DNA from: Ktedonobacter robiniae
GTDB taxonomy: Bacteria; Chloroflexota; Ktedonobacteria; Ktedonobacterales; Ktedonobacteraceae
Assembly (NCBI RefSeq): GCF_016587375.1
Contig: NZ_BNJG01000001.1
Location: 2,418,001 to 2,482,000 of the forward strand
DNA length: 64,000 nucleotides
Reading direction: 5' to 3'
Shown: positions 18,366 to 26,376 of the stretch, piece by piece
Layout: every line of letters begins with the position of its first letter
How positions within the stretch are numbered: the first letter of the stretch is position 1
The notes under the pieces: model-generated
Database searches by the model: none
What the model was told of the DNA's origin: nothing
The model's input: the letters and a program-made list of their open reading frames with translations, nothing else
Translations under genes and position numbers: made by a program

Positions 18366-19127
18366 GTGCAAAACACTGCAATTCAGGTAAGAGATCTCCA
18401 AAAATCATACAAAAAGCTCAATGTCTTAAAGGGCGTGAATTTCAGCGTGGAGCAGGGCAGCATTTTTGCCCTGCTTGGCTCCAACGGCGCGGGCAAGACC
18501 ACGCTTGTCAAAATCCTCACCACGCTGCTCAAACAGGACGGCGGAACGGCCATCGTCAACGGCTTTGATGTGGCGTCACAGCCAGACCACGTGCGGCAAG
18601 CAATCAGTCTGACCGGGCAATTTGCCGCCGTGGATGAGATGTTGACCGGGCAAGAAAATCTGATCATGATCGCCAGGCTCCGACGCCTCAAACAGCCGCG
18701 CCAGGTGGCCGACGAGTTGCTGACCCGCTTCGGTTTAATCGATGCTGCCAACCGCAGGGCCTCGACGTATTCAGGCGGGATGCGCCGCAGGCTTGACCTG
18801 GCCATGAGCCTGGTGGGAACACCACCGATCCTGTTCCTTGACGAGCCGACCACCGGGCTGGACCCCGAGGCACGCATCGAGATGTGGAAAGTCGTGAAGG
18901 AGCTGGCTGATGGGGGCATCACCGTCTTCTTGACCACGCAGTACCTGGACGAGGCGGAACAGCTGGCTGATCGCATTGCCATTCTCCATGAGGGCAAGAT
19001 TATTGCTAGCGGCACGCTCGCAGAGCTCAAACAGCTGTTTCCCCCTGCTCAAAAGGAGTATGTGGAAAAACAACCGACTCTGGAGGAGATCTTTCTGGCC
19101 ATCATTGGCAAAAAGGAGGAACACTAA
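18366..19127 (+). CDS. ABC transporter ATP-binding protein, DrrA type
   Basis: A complete 253-residue ABC ATPase: Walker A GSNGAGKTTLVKIL, Q-loop in SLTGQFAAVDE, signature YSGGMRRRLDLAMSL, Walker B ILFLDEPTTGLDP, and a switch region TTQYLDEAEQ. The TTQYLDEAEQLADRI and DPEAR wording is that of the daunorubicin/antibiotic exporter ATPases (DrrA). It is shorter than DrrA proper, with a reduced C-terminal regulatory tail. It starts at GTG 18366 behind AAGGAG. The stop codon is immediately followed by the ATG of the permease gene, indicating translational coupling. The likely role is ATP-driven export of a hydrophobic compound together with the next gene. Confidence 0.92.
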   Translation: MQNTAIQVRDLQKSYKKLNVLKGVNFSVEQGSIFALLGSNGAGKTTLVKILTTLLKQDGGTAIVNGFDVASQPDHVRQAISLTGQFAAVDEMLTGQENLIMIARLRRLKQPRQVADELLTRFGLIDAANRRASTYSGGMRRRLDLAMSLVGTPPILFLDEPTTGLDPEARIEMWKVVKELADGGITVFLTTQYLDEAEQLADRIAILHEGKIIASGTLAELKQLFPPAQKEYVEKQPTLEEIFLAIIGKKEEH

Positions 19128-19913
19128 ATGGAAGCGATACAGAAACAGGAAACCATACAGAGGCACTTTTTCAGCGATATGAGCGTGATGCTTGGTCGTT
19201 CTATGCGCCATATTTTCCGCAGTATGGACACCATTATCACAGTCCTGATCACGCCTATTGCGATGATGTTGCTGTTCGTGTATGTGTTTGGTGGCGCCAT
19301 TCAAACCGGGACAGGCAATTATGTCAATTACTTATTACCTGGGATTTTACTGATTGCGATTGCGAGCGGGATAGCCTATACGGCGTACCGGTTGTTTAAC
19401 GATGTGCAAAAGGGGATCATTGAGCGCTTCCGCTCTATGCCGATAGCCCCTTCCACCCTGCTGTGGGGACACGTGCTGACCTCGCTGGTCTCCAACGCGC
19501 TTTCGTTGGCGGTTATCATCCTCGTTGCACTGATTATGGGCTTTCGCTCGTCGGCGGGCATTCTGCCATGGCTGGCCGTCGTCGGTATTCTCGCGTTGTT
19601 TACGCTGGCGTTAACTTGGCTAGCGGTGATTGCCGGATTGAGCGCCAAATCGATGGAAGGGGCCACCGCCTTTTCGTATCCGCTGATCTTCCTGCCCTTT
19701 ATCAGCTCGGCGTTTGTGCCGACCAAATCGATGCCACTGGCAGTCCGCGTCTTTGCCGAAAACCAGCCCGTGACGGCGATCGTGAACACCATCCGTGCGT
19801 TGCTATATGGACAGCCCGTGTCTCAGGAGATCTGGGTGGCGCTTGCCTGGTGCGTCGGCATTCTGGTGGTGGCCTACATCTTTGCGATGAGGGCCTATCA
19901 AAAGCGCGTGTAA
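19128..19913 (+). CDS. ABC-2 type permease, DrrB type
   Basis: A 261-residue integral membrane protein with six hydrophobic segments and an N-terminal amphipathic stretch with MLGRSMRHIFRSMDTI, typical of ABC-2/DrrB exporters. The central RFRSMPIAPS after segment 2 is the conserved cytosolic contact loop of this family. The ATG abuts the stop codon of the ATPase gene. Together they should form a homodimeric exporter with two ATPases. Substrates of close families are anthracyclines, macrolides and other polyketides. The nearby P450 makes an oxidised secondary metabolite or xenobiotic a plausible cargo, but this is inference. Confidence 0.9.
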   Translation: MEAIQKQETIQRHFFSDMSVMLGRSMRHIFRSMDTIITVLITPIAMMLLFVYVFGGAIQTGTGNYVNYLLPGILLIAIASGIAYTAYRLFNDVQKGIIERFRSMPIAPSTLLWGHVLTSLVSNALSLAVIILVALIMGFRSSAGILPWLAVVGILALFTLALTWLAVIAGLSAKSMEGATAFSYPLIFLPFISSAFVPTKSMPLAVRVFAENQPVTAIVNTIRALLYGQPVSQEIWVALAWCVGILVVAYIFAMRAYQKRV

Positions 19914-20024
19914 ACAGAGGGCCTTCTCCGAGGAAAGGCGTTCACACCATCTCTCCTCTTGCTCGACACGTTCAGCACGTCCACATGACAGGGAGCCGAC
20001 AGAATGTACGCTCGTCTGTAAAGA

Positions 20025-20069
20025 ATGCCCCACGTCTGAGGGCCAGATCTGCTCACGCGCGTGGGGCAT
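20025..20069. terminator. Hairpin between the exporter and P450 genes
   Basis: ATGCCCCACG and CGTGGGGCAT form a perfect 10-bp stem around a 25-nt loop. No U-run follows, so it could attenuate or process rather than end the transcript. The remainder of 19914-20117 has only a purine-rich leader just before the P450 start. Confidence 0.45.
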
Positions 20070-20117
20070 GTACCACCAATGAAGTAGAAGAGAATAAAAA
20101 GAGAAAGAAGAAGAATT

Positions 20118-21293
20118 ATGCAGAAAAAAATCAATAGAGAAGAGCTCACCGCCTCGTATGACTGGTATCGTCAGATGCGTGAGACACAACCTGTGTTCTT
20201 CGACCCGAATATACAGGGATGGCACATCTTCCGCTACGACGATGTGGTACGCGTGATCACTGAGCACGCGACGTTTTCTTCCGAGCAGAACCGCTTTGTG
20301 CCAGCCGAGTACCGCGATGTGAACCCGATTAGTTCGAGCATTGTACGCCTGGACCCGCCGCGCCATCACAAGTTGCGCCAGCTCGTGTCGCAAGCCTTCA
20401 CGCCGCGCATGGTGGCTAACATGGAATCGCGCATCAAGGAGATCACCAGCGGATTGCTCGACCAGGTGCAGGCTGTGGGTGAGATGGATGTAATCAGGGA
20501 TCTGGCCACTCCTCTGCCTATCACGGTCATTGCGGAGTTGTTGGGGGTTCCCGCAGAGCGGCGTGAGGATTTCAAGCGGTGGTCCGATGCCTTCGTCTCG
20601 GGAGACGCGGAAGCGACGGAAGAGGATATGCAGGAAGGCATACAGGCAGCAGGCAGCATGGTCGACTACTTCGCCCAGATCTTTGAGGAGAGGCGTGCTC
20701 ATCCCCAGGATGACCTGGTGAGCGCGCTGCTGCTGGCTGAAGTGGATGGGGAGCGCCTGAGCAACGAGGAATTGATCGGGTTCTGCGTGCTGCTCCTGGT
20801 CGCGGGCAACGAGACCACGACCAATCTGATTGGCAATACCATCCTGTGCCTGGATGAGAATCCAGGAAGTGTGGAACGTCTGCGCGCTAATCGCGACCTG
20901 GTGCCCAAGGCTCTTGAAGAGGCACTGCGCTACTACTCGCCGGTCAAACTCGTGCCGCGCTGGGCCGTGACCGAGACGACAATTGGCGATCAGCGCATAG
21001 AAGCTGGTCAGTTACTCTTTGCCTGGGTCCCCTCGGCGAATCGTGATGAGGCCCAATTCCCCAATGCCGATCAGTTCACGATCGAGCGTGAGCCGAATCG
21101 GCACCTGGGCTTCGGGCGCGGCATCCACTTCTGTCTGGGCGCTCCCCTGGCGCGTTTGGAGGCAAAGATTGCGCTGAACGAGATGCTCGACCGCCTCCCC
21201 GGCTCCTGGCACGTGTCCGATGTGCCGCTGTCCCCGATCAAGAGCATGTCTGCGTTTGGGGTGAAGCAGTTGCCCTTGACATGGGAGAAGTAA
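20118..21293 (+). CDS. Cytochrome P450
   Basis: A 391-residue soluble bacterial P450. The oxygen-activation motif of the I-helix is LLVAGNETTTNLI, the K-helix pair is EEALRYYSPV (E-x-x-R), the meander follows, and the heme-ligand loop is FGRGIHFCLGAPLAR with Cys339 as proximal thiolate. The length and AGNETTT wording match actinobacterial CYP105/107-like enzymes that hydroxylate macrolides and other natural products, though family assignment by eye is loose. It needs ferredoxin and reductase partners not present in the window. It is the last intact passenger of the transposon and is followed by a terminator. The start ATG lies after AGAAAGAAGAAG, a weak purine-rich ribosome site. Confidence 0.93.
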   Translation: MQKKINREELTASYDWYRQMRETQPVFFDPNIQGWHIFRYDDVVRVITEHATFSSEQNRFVPAEYRDVNPISSSIVRLDPPRHHKLRQLVSQAFTPRMVANMESRIKEITSGLLDQVQAVGEMDVIRDLATPLPITVIAELLGVPAERREDFKRWSDAFVSGDAEATEEDMQEGIQAAGSMVDYFAQIFEERRAHPQDDLVSALLLAEVDGERLSNEELIGFCVLLLVAGNETTTNLIGNTILCLDENPGSVERLRANRDLVPKALEEALRYYSPVKLVPRWAVTETTIGDQRIEAGQLLFAWVPSANRDEAQFPNADQFTIEREPNRHLGFGRGIHFCLGAPLARLEAKIALNEMLDRLPGSWHVSDVPLSPIKSMSAFGVKQLPLTWEK

Positions 21294-21349
21294 CATAACG
21301 TGAGCCCTGGCGAGCAGATCCCTCTCCGATGAGCGATGAATCGATATGT

Positions 21350-21388
21350 CGTGGGTGACACCAGACTGGTCTCGCCCACGGCTTTTTT
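21350..21388 (+). terminator. Intrinsic terminator of the P450 gene
   Basis: CGTGGGTGACACC pairs with GGTCTCGCCCACG (two mismatches) and is followed by GGCTTTTTTG. Confidence 0.7.
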
Positions 21389-22152
21389 GTGTGTTGTCAA
21401 TCAAAAATGGTTGAGAATGGAGTTTCCTACCAATGGCTTCTCACGAACATGAAATCATTTCACCGCCACTCTGGCGCAATCCTAACTACTTACTGTTACG
21501 GCGAGAGCATCTTGACCTGCTCGTCCGTGAACTGGGACATGATTGACCTCCTGGTCAGCTCTGGGAAAGGTCCTTGTGACCGCTTCCGGAAACGGATATT
21601 TTAATGGACAAGGCCTGCGTGGAGTCGTCTGAGATGCAGAAACCTTGCGTCTCAGACGACTCTGCAGCGTCCTGATCCTGAGTACATCCACCACATTTTC
21701 CTGACACTGTTGCTTCGCGTACTGGTTCTCGGCGCGAACGTGCTGCGATCTGAACTGGTAGTGGCGAAGCCTCTCCCTCCTGGTCGAAAGAGATCTTGAG
21801 GAGAGCAATGTACCATCGCCATAATGATATCGTCTGGCGTTCTTTCGTTCAAGGGGAAAAGGGGGAAGAAACTGTTCAGGCCGAGGCGGCGCAGGAAACC
21901 GACGCTCAACATTGCCATGATGTTCCCTGGCGTTATTTTCTGCGCGTTTTCTACTTAAGGGCCGGTTGGTGGTGCGCAAAACTCAGGTTGAAATCGCAGC
22001 GAGTTTCTCATCCTTTCCCACAAAAACGAAAATTTATGGGGCAATTTATGGATCTTTCGCCCAGAAACAAAAAGATGCTTTCTCTTTCTGGACATGTATT
22101 GCTGCTTGGAAATTTTATATGGCAGAAAACGAGTCTTTCTCCCTTTTTCTAG
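21389..22152. other. Transposon right arm without an intact gene
   Basis: Several short open frames overlap here, none with a recognisable domain or convincing start. A plus-strand fragment near 21450 reads PPLWRNPNYLLL, which recalls the N-terminus of some MFS exporters, and is soon lost to stops. At 21622-21662 a 17-bp stem with one G-T pair could act as a terminator. The last 200 bp are AT-rich and lead into the right terminal repeat. This looks like degraded passenger sequence. Confidence 0.5.
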
Positions 22153-22190
22153 CTTAGCGGGAAAAACGGGAGGAAAAAATGTATGACCCC
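22153..22190 (-). repeat. Right terminal inverted repeat of the Tn3-family element
   Basis: Read on the minus strand it begins GGGGTCATACATTTTTTCC and ends TTTTTCCCGCTAAG. The 5-bp target duplication AAAAC follows at 22191-22195. Confidence 0.93.
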
Positions 22191-22200
22191 AAAACAAGAA

Positions 22201-22230
22201 GAAGCCTGTGGAGTATTCTCCACAGGCTTC
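22201..22230 (-). terminator. Hairpin at the end of the decayed minus-strand gene
   Basis: GAAGCCTGTGGAG and CTCCACAGGCTTC form a perfect 13-bp stem with a TATT loop, six bases outside the transposon's right duplication. On the minus strand it lies just past the degraded coding region 22231-23215 and is followed by TTCTTCTTG. Confidence 0.55.
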
Positions 22231-23215
22231 TCACCACCACCTCTCATCACCACCCGTTCCGGTTTCTATCAAGAAGAATATGCATGCCTAGCTCTTCCAC
22301 TTCCCACTTCCCCCAATATCCATCTACCTGGCTCAAGATAGATAGTGGCATACCCATTTGCATCCCTGGTGCCAGTACCTGCGCTACCACCCTTCGCCAC
22401 GTCCCCATTTTCAGGTATCTGAGCAGAAACAACCCTTACCACATAACCACCGCTACTTCTTATACGAAAACCAGCGCCACTCACGTGGCAAGCGCTATGT
22501 GCTCAGGTTTCCGGATAGGTCGTAGCCAAGAAAATCACTACGAGACCAACTACCCCTCTTCCCACTTTACGAAGTCTGGCCGCGTCCCCATGACCGACCA
22601 CCTGTGCCGCGCTATATGGCCTCCCTTGCACCTGGCGCCCCCTCTCACATTCATTCCCTACACTTCCAGGCTACCCCTACACTACATCATCAAAAGTGAT
22701 ATTAAAAGTCTATATATCACAACGCGCGCAACACAACTCACCACCGAGCGCCTGTCACACCTGCACATCCTCACGCTCCACTCTGACGCTATCTCCCCGG
22801 CCATCCCTCAATTACCCCAAGTATTGGTCAGATATTTCACCACCCTACCAAATGACGATAGTATCCACTATTTCACGCGGAGAGAGCTTATGTGCGCATG
22901 AGTCACTCACTCACGACCCATTGCACGTTGTAGCGGCCCTCCACGTCATCTATGCTTGTGTCTTTGTGATACTCCTGCTCCCCACCTGGCAACATCACCT
23001 CTATCAATTGACTCCAAGCTCACCACTTCCCCCTACCATCTTCCTATCGACCCCACTTACACTTCCTACCTATAGGACCGCTGTCTTGCCTCAAAGGACC
23101 AGTCCCCTCCCCTCTTCCACGACTCCCCACCACCAGGAGCAGATCCTTATCCCACTTCAACTTCCACCAGGGGTTTCCTCTTTTCCGTCACGCCAATACT
23201 ATAACATGAAGTGAT
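22231..23215 (-). pseudogene. Decayed gene with beta-sandwich (carboxypeptidase-regulatory-like) remnant
   Basis: The plus strand is strikingly pyrimidine-rich, which makes long plus-strand frames appear by chance because stop codons are purine-rich. On the minus strand, coherent protein fragments occur between stops and shifts: LIEVMLPGGEQEYHKD and DDVEGRYNVQWVVSE (about 22890-23010), LSPREIVDTIVIW and GGEISDQYLG (about 22810-22890), and GYVVRVVSAQ with TRDANGYATIYLEPGRW (22290-22450). The last resembles the V-x-D-x-x-G...G-x-a...L-x-P-G pattern of Ig-like/carboxypeptidase-regulatory domains of surface proteins. Several interrupting stops are one base from Gln or Arg codons. I read it as an inactivated surface-protein gene; the family is uncertain. 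Confidence 0.5.
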
Positions 23216-23290
23216 GACGAAGCAATGAATTGATAAACGTGTATGATGAATACTATTTCATAGTATTGGCAAAAGCAACGAAAAGAATAA

Positions 23291-23959
23291 TTACAGTTTT
23301 TTCATCTTCTGCCAATCCTGGGAGAAACGCTCGACGGCGGCCTCGGACTCCGGGTCTGTGACCATCTCCAGTAATACCTCGGGTGCCACGGTCAGGTCGT
23401 GCGCACCGGCCAGGAGCGCGGATGCAGCCTCTAACGGTGTTTTGATGCTGGCCGCGAGGATGCGCGAGGGGAGAGCGGACTGCGTAAGAAGCTGCGCCAT
23501 GCAATGGATACGCTGGCTGGCGTCAACCCCGGCGCGCGTTAAACGATTATAGTAGGGGATGATATAATCTGCGGGAACCATGGCGGCACTGTAAGTCTGG
23601 GCCAGCGAGGTGACGGCGGTAAAGGCGATGCACCATCCCTGCTGCTTAAGCTGCCGGGCAACACGCATGCCGCTCTGTGTCAGCGGAATCTTCGGGACGA
23701 CTCGCTCGGGGCCGGCGTTGATATACGTAAGTGCCTCACGTAGCATCTCTTCAGCCACGCTTGCTCCTGGCTGGATAAAAATAGTCTCGCCGGGTAGCTG
23801 GCGCAGAAGTTCTTCCAGGAGAGCCTGGGGGGTCAGGGTTTGACCGCGTTGGCGTGCGGTGAGCATCAACGTTGGGTTAGTCGTCACTCCCGCTATGGGG
23901 ACGACTCGCGCAACGGCTATAATATCATCGAGAAAAGCACTATCAATGTAAAGGGCCAT
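23291..23959 (-). CDS. Transaldolase-family protein, fructose-6-phosphate aldolase-like
   Basis: A 222-residue short transaldolase homologue (FSA/TalC type, usual length 215-220). Features are YIDSAFLDDI at the N-terminus, GVTTNPTLM near residue 24, the Schiff-base lysine K90 in VVPKIPLT, and ADYIIPYYNRL near 150. Enzymes of this group cleave fructose 6-phosphate to dihydroxyacetone and glyceraldehyde 3-phosphate, or act as small transaldolases; sequence reading alone does not separate the two. It is divergent from the methyltransferase gene with only 4 bp between start codons, so the promoters must overlap the opposite coding regions or act at a distance. Confidence 0.85.
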   Translation of the reverse strand: MALYIDSAFLDDIIAVARVVPIAGVTTNPTLMLTARQRGQTLTPQALLEELLRQLPGETIFIQPGASVAEEMLREALTYINAGPERVVPKIPLTQSGMRVARQLKQQGWCIAFTAVTSLAQTYSAAMVPADYIIPYYNRLTRAGVDASQRIHCMAQLLTQSALPSRILAASIKTPLEAASALLAGAHDLTVAPEVLLEMVTDPESEAAVERFSQDWQKMKKL

Positions 23960-23963
23960 AGCT

Positions 23964-24991
23964 ATGAAACTCCAATCTTCTTTACTTGATGCAACCGTTC
24001 GCCTCGCGGGGCATGAGTCTGTACTTGTCCTTAATTCCGCGCTCGATCCCTATGTGCGCCGCCTGGTAGAGGGGCGTCAAACACAGCAGATCCAGGATGT
24101 GCGCTTGGTTCTCGCTGAAGATTCGATTGCCAATGCTGAGGCCAGCATGTATATCGCTCCTGAGCGCGTGCAGCATGTGGCTTTTCATGATTATATCTTA
24201 TCTCACGACGCGGGCGAGGTAGAGGTTGCGCTGTTGAATCTTCTCTACCAGCCATCTAACGCCTGGATGATCTATGGTGTGCGCGTCGCGGCCCACGCGC
24301 TACGCAAAGGCGGCAGACTCTACGTGGCCGGCGCGAAGGAGCGAGGAATTCTGACCATTGGCAAGCATATGCAGGCGATTTTTGGCAACTGTGAGACCCT
24401 GGAAATTAGCAAGGGGCAACGTGTGCTCTGTTCGGTGAAGGAGGACGATACACTCTCCAGTGAGAAGGCTTCTGAGGTGTTGAAGGTCTTCGCGGAGAAT
24501 CAACTAGATGAGGGGACGCGCCTGCTGCTAGATGCGCTAGAGGTGAAGCCCACTGACCAGGCTCTTGACCTGGGGTGTGGCGCGGGTTTTATTGGCCTGC
24601 ATATCGCGCGTCTTGCAACTAGGGGCCGGGTCACAATGGTGGACGTGAGCCTGGCGGCGGTGGCGACCTCTCGGCAACAGGCCGCTGAGCAGGGCTTGAC
24701 CAATATCCGTATCCTGCCCAGTGATGGCGCGCGCGCGGTCTATACAGAGCAGTTCGATCTCGTGGCAACGAATCCCCCCTTTCATCAGGGGGCCTGCAAA
24801 CGACTGAGATTGCTGAGCGTTTTATCCGCGAGTCCGCGCATATTTTGCGTCCCACGGGACGCCTCTACCTGGTTGCCAATCGCTTTTTGAAATATGAGCC
24901 TGTGCTACGCGCACATTTTCACGCCTTCGAGGAGGTTGGCGGTAATACCAAATTTAAAGTGTTGCATGCGCATGGCTTACGCACGCGCTAA
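23964..24991 (+). CDS. RsmC-like 16S rRNA (guanine-N2) methyltransferase, frameshifted as read
   Basis: Together the two frames give about 342 residues, the length of RsmC, with its duplicated N-terminal half and a SAM-binding C-terminal half: LDLGCGAGFIGLHIA, VTMVDVSLAAVA, and catalytic NPPFHQG. Directly after NPPFHQG the frame slips. The continuation (QTTEIAERFIRESAHI, GRLYLVANRFLKYE, FKVLHAHGL) is in the next frame to a stop at 24989-24991. Restoring one G in the GGGGG at 24788-24792 makes a single intact reading. As printed, translation ends at 24890 with a foreign tail. The gene may be genuinely broken, slippage-prone, or affected by a base missing from the sequence. Confidence 0.82.
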
Positions 24992-25113
24992 GCGAGTGCT
25001 ACCAGGGCTGTGAAGATGCCTCGCAAAGACGAACGCGCGTATACTAAAAATATCCTTTTCGATGAGGTACAATACAATAACATATTATGCAAACGCAACG
25101 TCAGTGGCTCATA

Positions 25114-25172
25114 GGTGTAGGTGGTGTGGTGCTGGCTTGCCGAAGGCAAGCCAGCACCACACCACCTACACC
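25114..25172. repeat. 28-bp-arm perfect inverted repeat
   Basis: Arms 25114-25141 and 25145-25172 are perfect complements around GAA. It is in the 359-bp gap between the methyltransferase and hydrolase genes, both plus-strand. A short GCGCCGCAGGCGC palindrome follows at about 25180. Nothing else recognisable is in the gap. Confidence 0.85.
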
Positions 25173-25350
25173 AAAAGAAGCGCCGCAGGCGCTGAGAAGT
25201 GGTGGGGCCAGGGTCCAAGAGGAGTGTGGGTGGAAGGTGAGATAAGCTTAACACTGGAGTTGAGCGCGGAAAGTCTGTTGATGGTGAGCGTCTTTGTGCA
25301 GTTCGGCTTTGGAGCTTGCTGCTCATTACCTTTAGAGAATGAGGATAGAG

Positions 25351-26277
25351 ATGATCAAGCCGCGCAGTTCTTTTGTTGACACCGATATTATTCGCCTACA
25401 CTACCTGGAATGGGATCCGGCACAACTGAACACGGCTCAGGAGCAGAGCCAGGAATGGGATAACGATAATATTCCCCTGATACTGCTGCATGGGCTGGGC
25501 GCGACTGCCGATACCTGGCACCTGGTAGCTGGACGGCTCTACAAGCACTCTCCGGTCATCGCCTTTGACCTGCGGGGCCATGGCTTAAGTGAGCAGCCGG
25601 AGACGGGTTATGACCTGGTGAATATCGCCGAGGATGTGGTACATGGTATGGCGGCCTTGGGCCTGGGGCAGGTCGCCCTGGTCGGGCATGGCTGGGGGGG
25701 ACGTGTGGCCCTGGCCCTGGCCGCGCGCCATCCCGCGCTTATCAGCCATCTTGTGCTCGTCGATTGCCCGCATGTCGAACCGCGCTATTGGCCTGGAATG
25801 ACGCGGGAGCGCTTTTTACGTGGGCGAGGTGACCAGGAACGCTCGCTCTCCTGGAACGATTTTGTGCGCGAGATGCGTGAGGAGATGGATGATTTCTGGA
25901 CGCCAGACATTGAGGCCATCGTGCATACCTATGTGCGCGAGAATCCGGATGGCAGTGTTGAAGAGCGCCTGGGACTTGAGCAGCAGCGGCAAATTCGCGC
26001 CTCGCTCTGGGATGATCGCGCCCTGGACTACTATGGCAAGCTGACTTGCCCGGTCCTGTTGATACCCGCGGCGGCCCAGCCTCGGCAGGGCGAGGATCCG
26101 CCTGAGCGCCTGGAAAGCGCGAACGAATTTGCTGCCGCCAAGGGCTATATGGCCTCTCAGGTGGCACGCGTCATCTCGCGCTGCTCGGTGCTCTGGATGC
26201 CGCACACCGCGCACGATATTCAATTGCATCGGCCAGATATTCTCTCACAGGCGATCATTGACTTTATGGCTGAGTAG
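25351..26277 (+). CDS. Alpha/beta-hydrolase fold protein lacking the usual nucleophile
   Basis: A 308-residue alpha/beta hydrolase (GAGGAT before ATG 25351; ATG 25339 is an alternative start). LILLHGLGATADTW gives the oxyanion region, AFDLRGHGLSEQP follows strand 4, and a C-terminal PHTAHDIQLHRPD provides the expected His. The nucleophile elbow, however, reads VGHGWGGRVAL: Gly114 occupies the place of Ser in G-x-S-x-G (or Asp in dehalogenases and epoxide hydrolases). The codon is GGC, one step from AGC. The protein is therefore either non-hydrolytic, perhaps lyase- or dioxygenase-like as some family members are, or carries an inactivating change. It lies between two long inverted repeats and is probably monocistronic. 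Confidence 0.82.
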   Translation: MIKPRSSFVDTDIIRLHYLEWDPAQLNTAQEQSQEWDNDNIPLILLHGLGATADTWHLVAGRLYKHSPVIAFDLRGHGLSEQPETGYDLVNIAEDVVHGMAALGLGQVALVGHGWGGRVALALAARHPALISHLVLVDCPHVEPRYWPGMTRERFLRGRGDQERSLSWNDFVREMREEMDDFWTPDIEAIVHTYVRENPDGSVEERLGLEQQRQIRASLWDDRALDYYGKLTCPVLLIPAAAQPRQGEDPPERLESANEFAAAKGYMASQVARVISRCSVLWMPHTAHDIQLHRPDILSQAIIDFMAE

Positions 26278-26282
26278 TTTAT

Positions 26283-26348
26283 TTTTCGCAAGAGGAAGTG
26301 CGATGAGCATGGCATTCGCCGTGTTCATCGCACTTCCTCTTGCGAAAA
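26283..26348. repeat. 24-bp-arm perfect inverted repeat
   Basis: Arms 26283-26306 and 26325-26348 with an 18-nt loop start 5 nt after the hydrolase stop codon. The outer TTTT/AAAA gives a short U-run only in the minus sense. Confidence 0.8.
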
Positions 26349-26376
26349 TACACTGGTAGAAAAGGTAGGTCTGGTT

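Larger units (their letters stand above)
12864..22190. mobile_element. Tn3-family transposon (9.3 kb) with drug-export/P450 passenger cassette
   Basis: The ends are 39-bp (12864-12902) and 38-bp (22153-22190) inverted repeats beginning GGGGTCAT and ending CGCTAAG inward, the GGGG...TAAG form of Tn3-family ends. They differ by one 1-nt indel and two substitutions. The outside flanks are identical 5-mers, AAAAC at 12859-12863 and 22191-22195, matching the 5-bp target duplication of this family. The left end holds a degraded Tn3-type transposase. The passengers are a broken MalT-like regulator, a small protein, a pentapeptide protein, an ABC exporter pair and a cytochrome P450. No resolvase gene is recognisable, so the element is immobile unless a transposase acts in trans. 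Confidence 0.93.

Noticed and set aside
12864..22190. Resolvase gene and res site for the Tn3-family element
   Set aside because: No serine- or tyrosine-recombinase motif was found in any frame between the terminal repeats.
22179..23214. Two long plus-strand open frames (240 and 172 codons) next to the transposon
   Set aside because: They arise from the pyrimidine skew that removes stop codons, one begins inside the transposon's terminal repeat, and their composition is not protein-like; the minus strand holds the real remnants.
24788..24792. Programmed -1/+1 frameshifting in the RsmC-like gene
   Set aside because: No heptamer slippery site, stimulatory stem or benefit of a short product is evident, and three unrelated genes show the same 5-base tract lesion.
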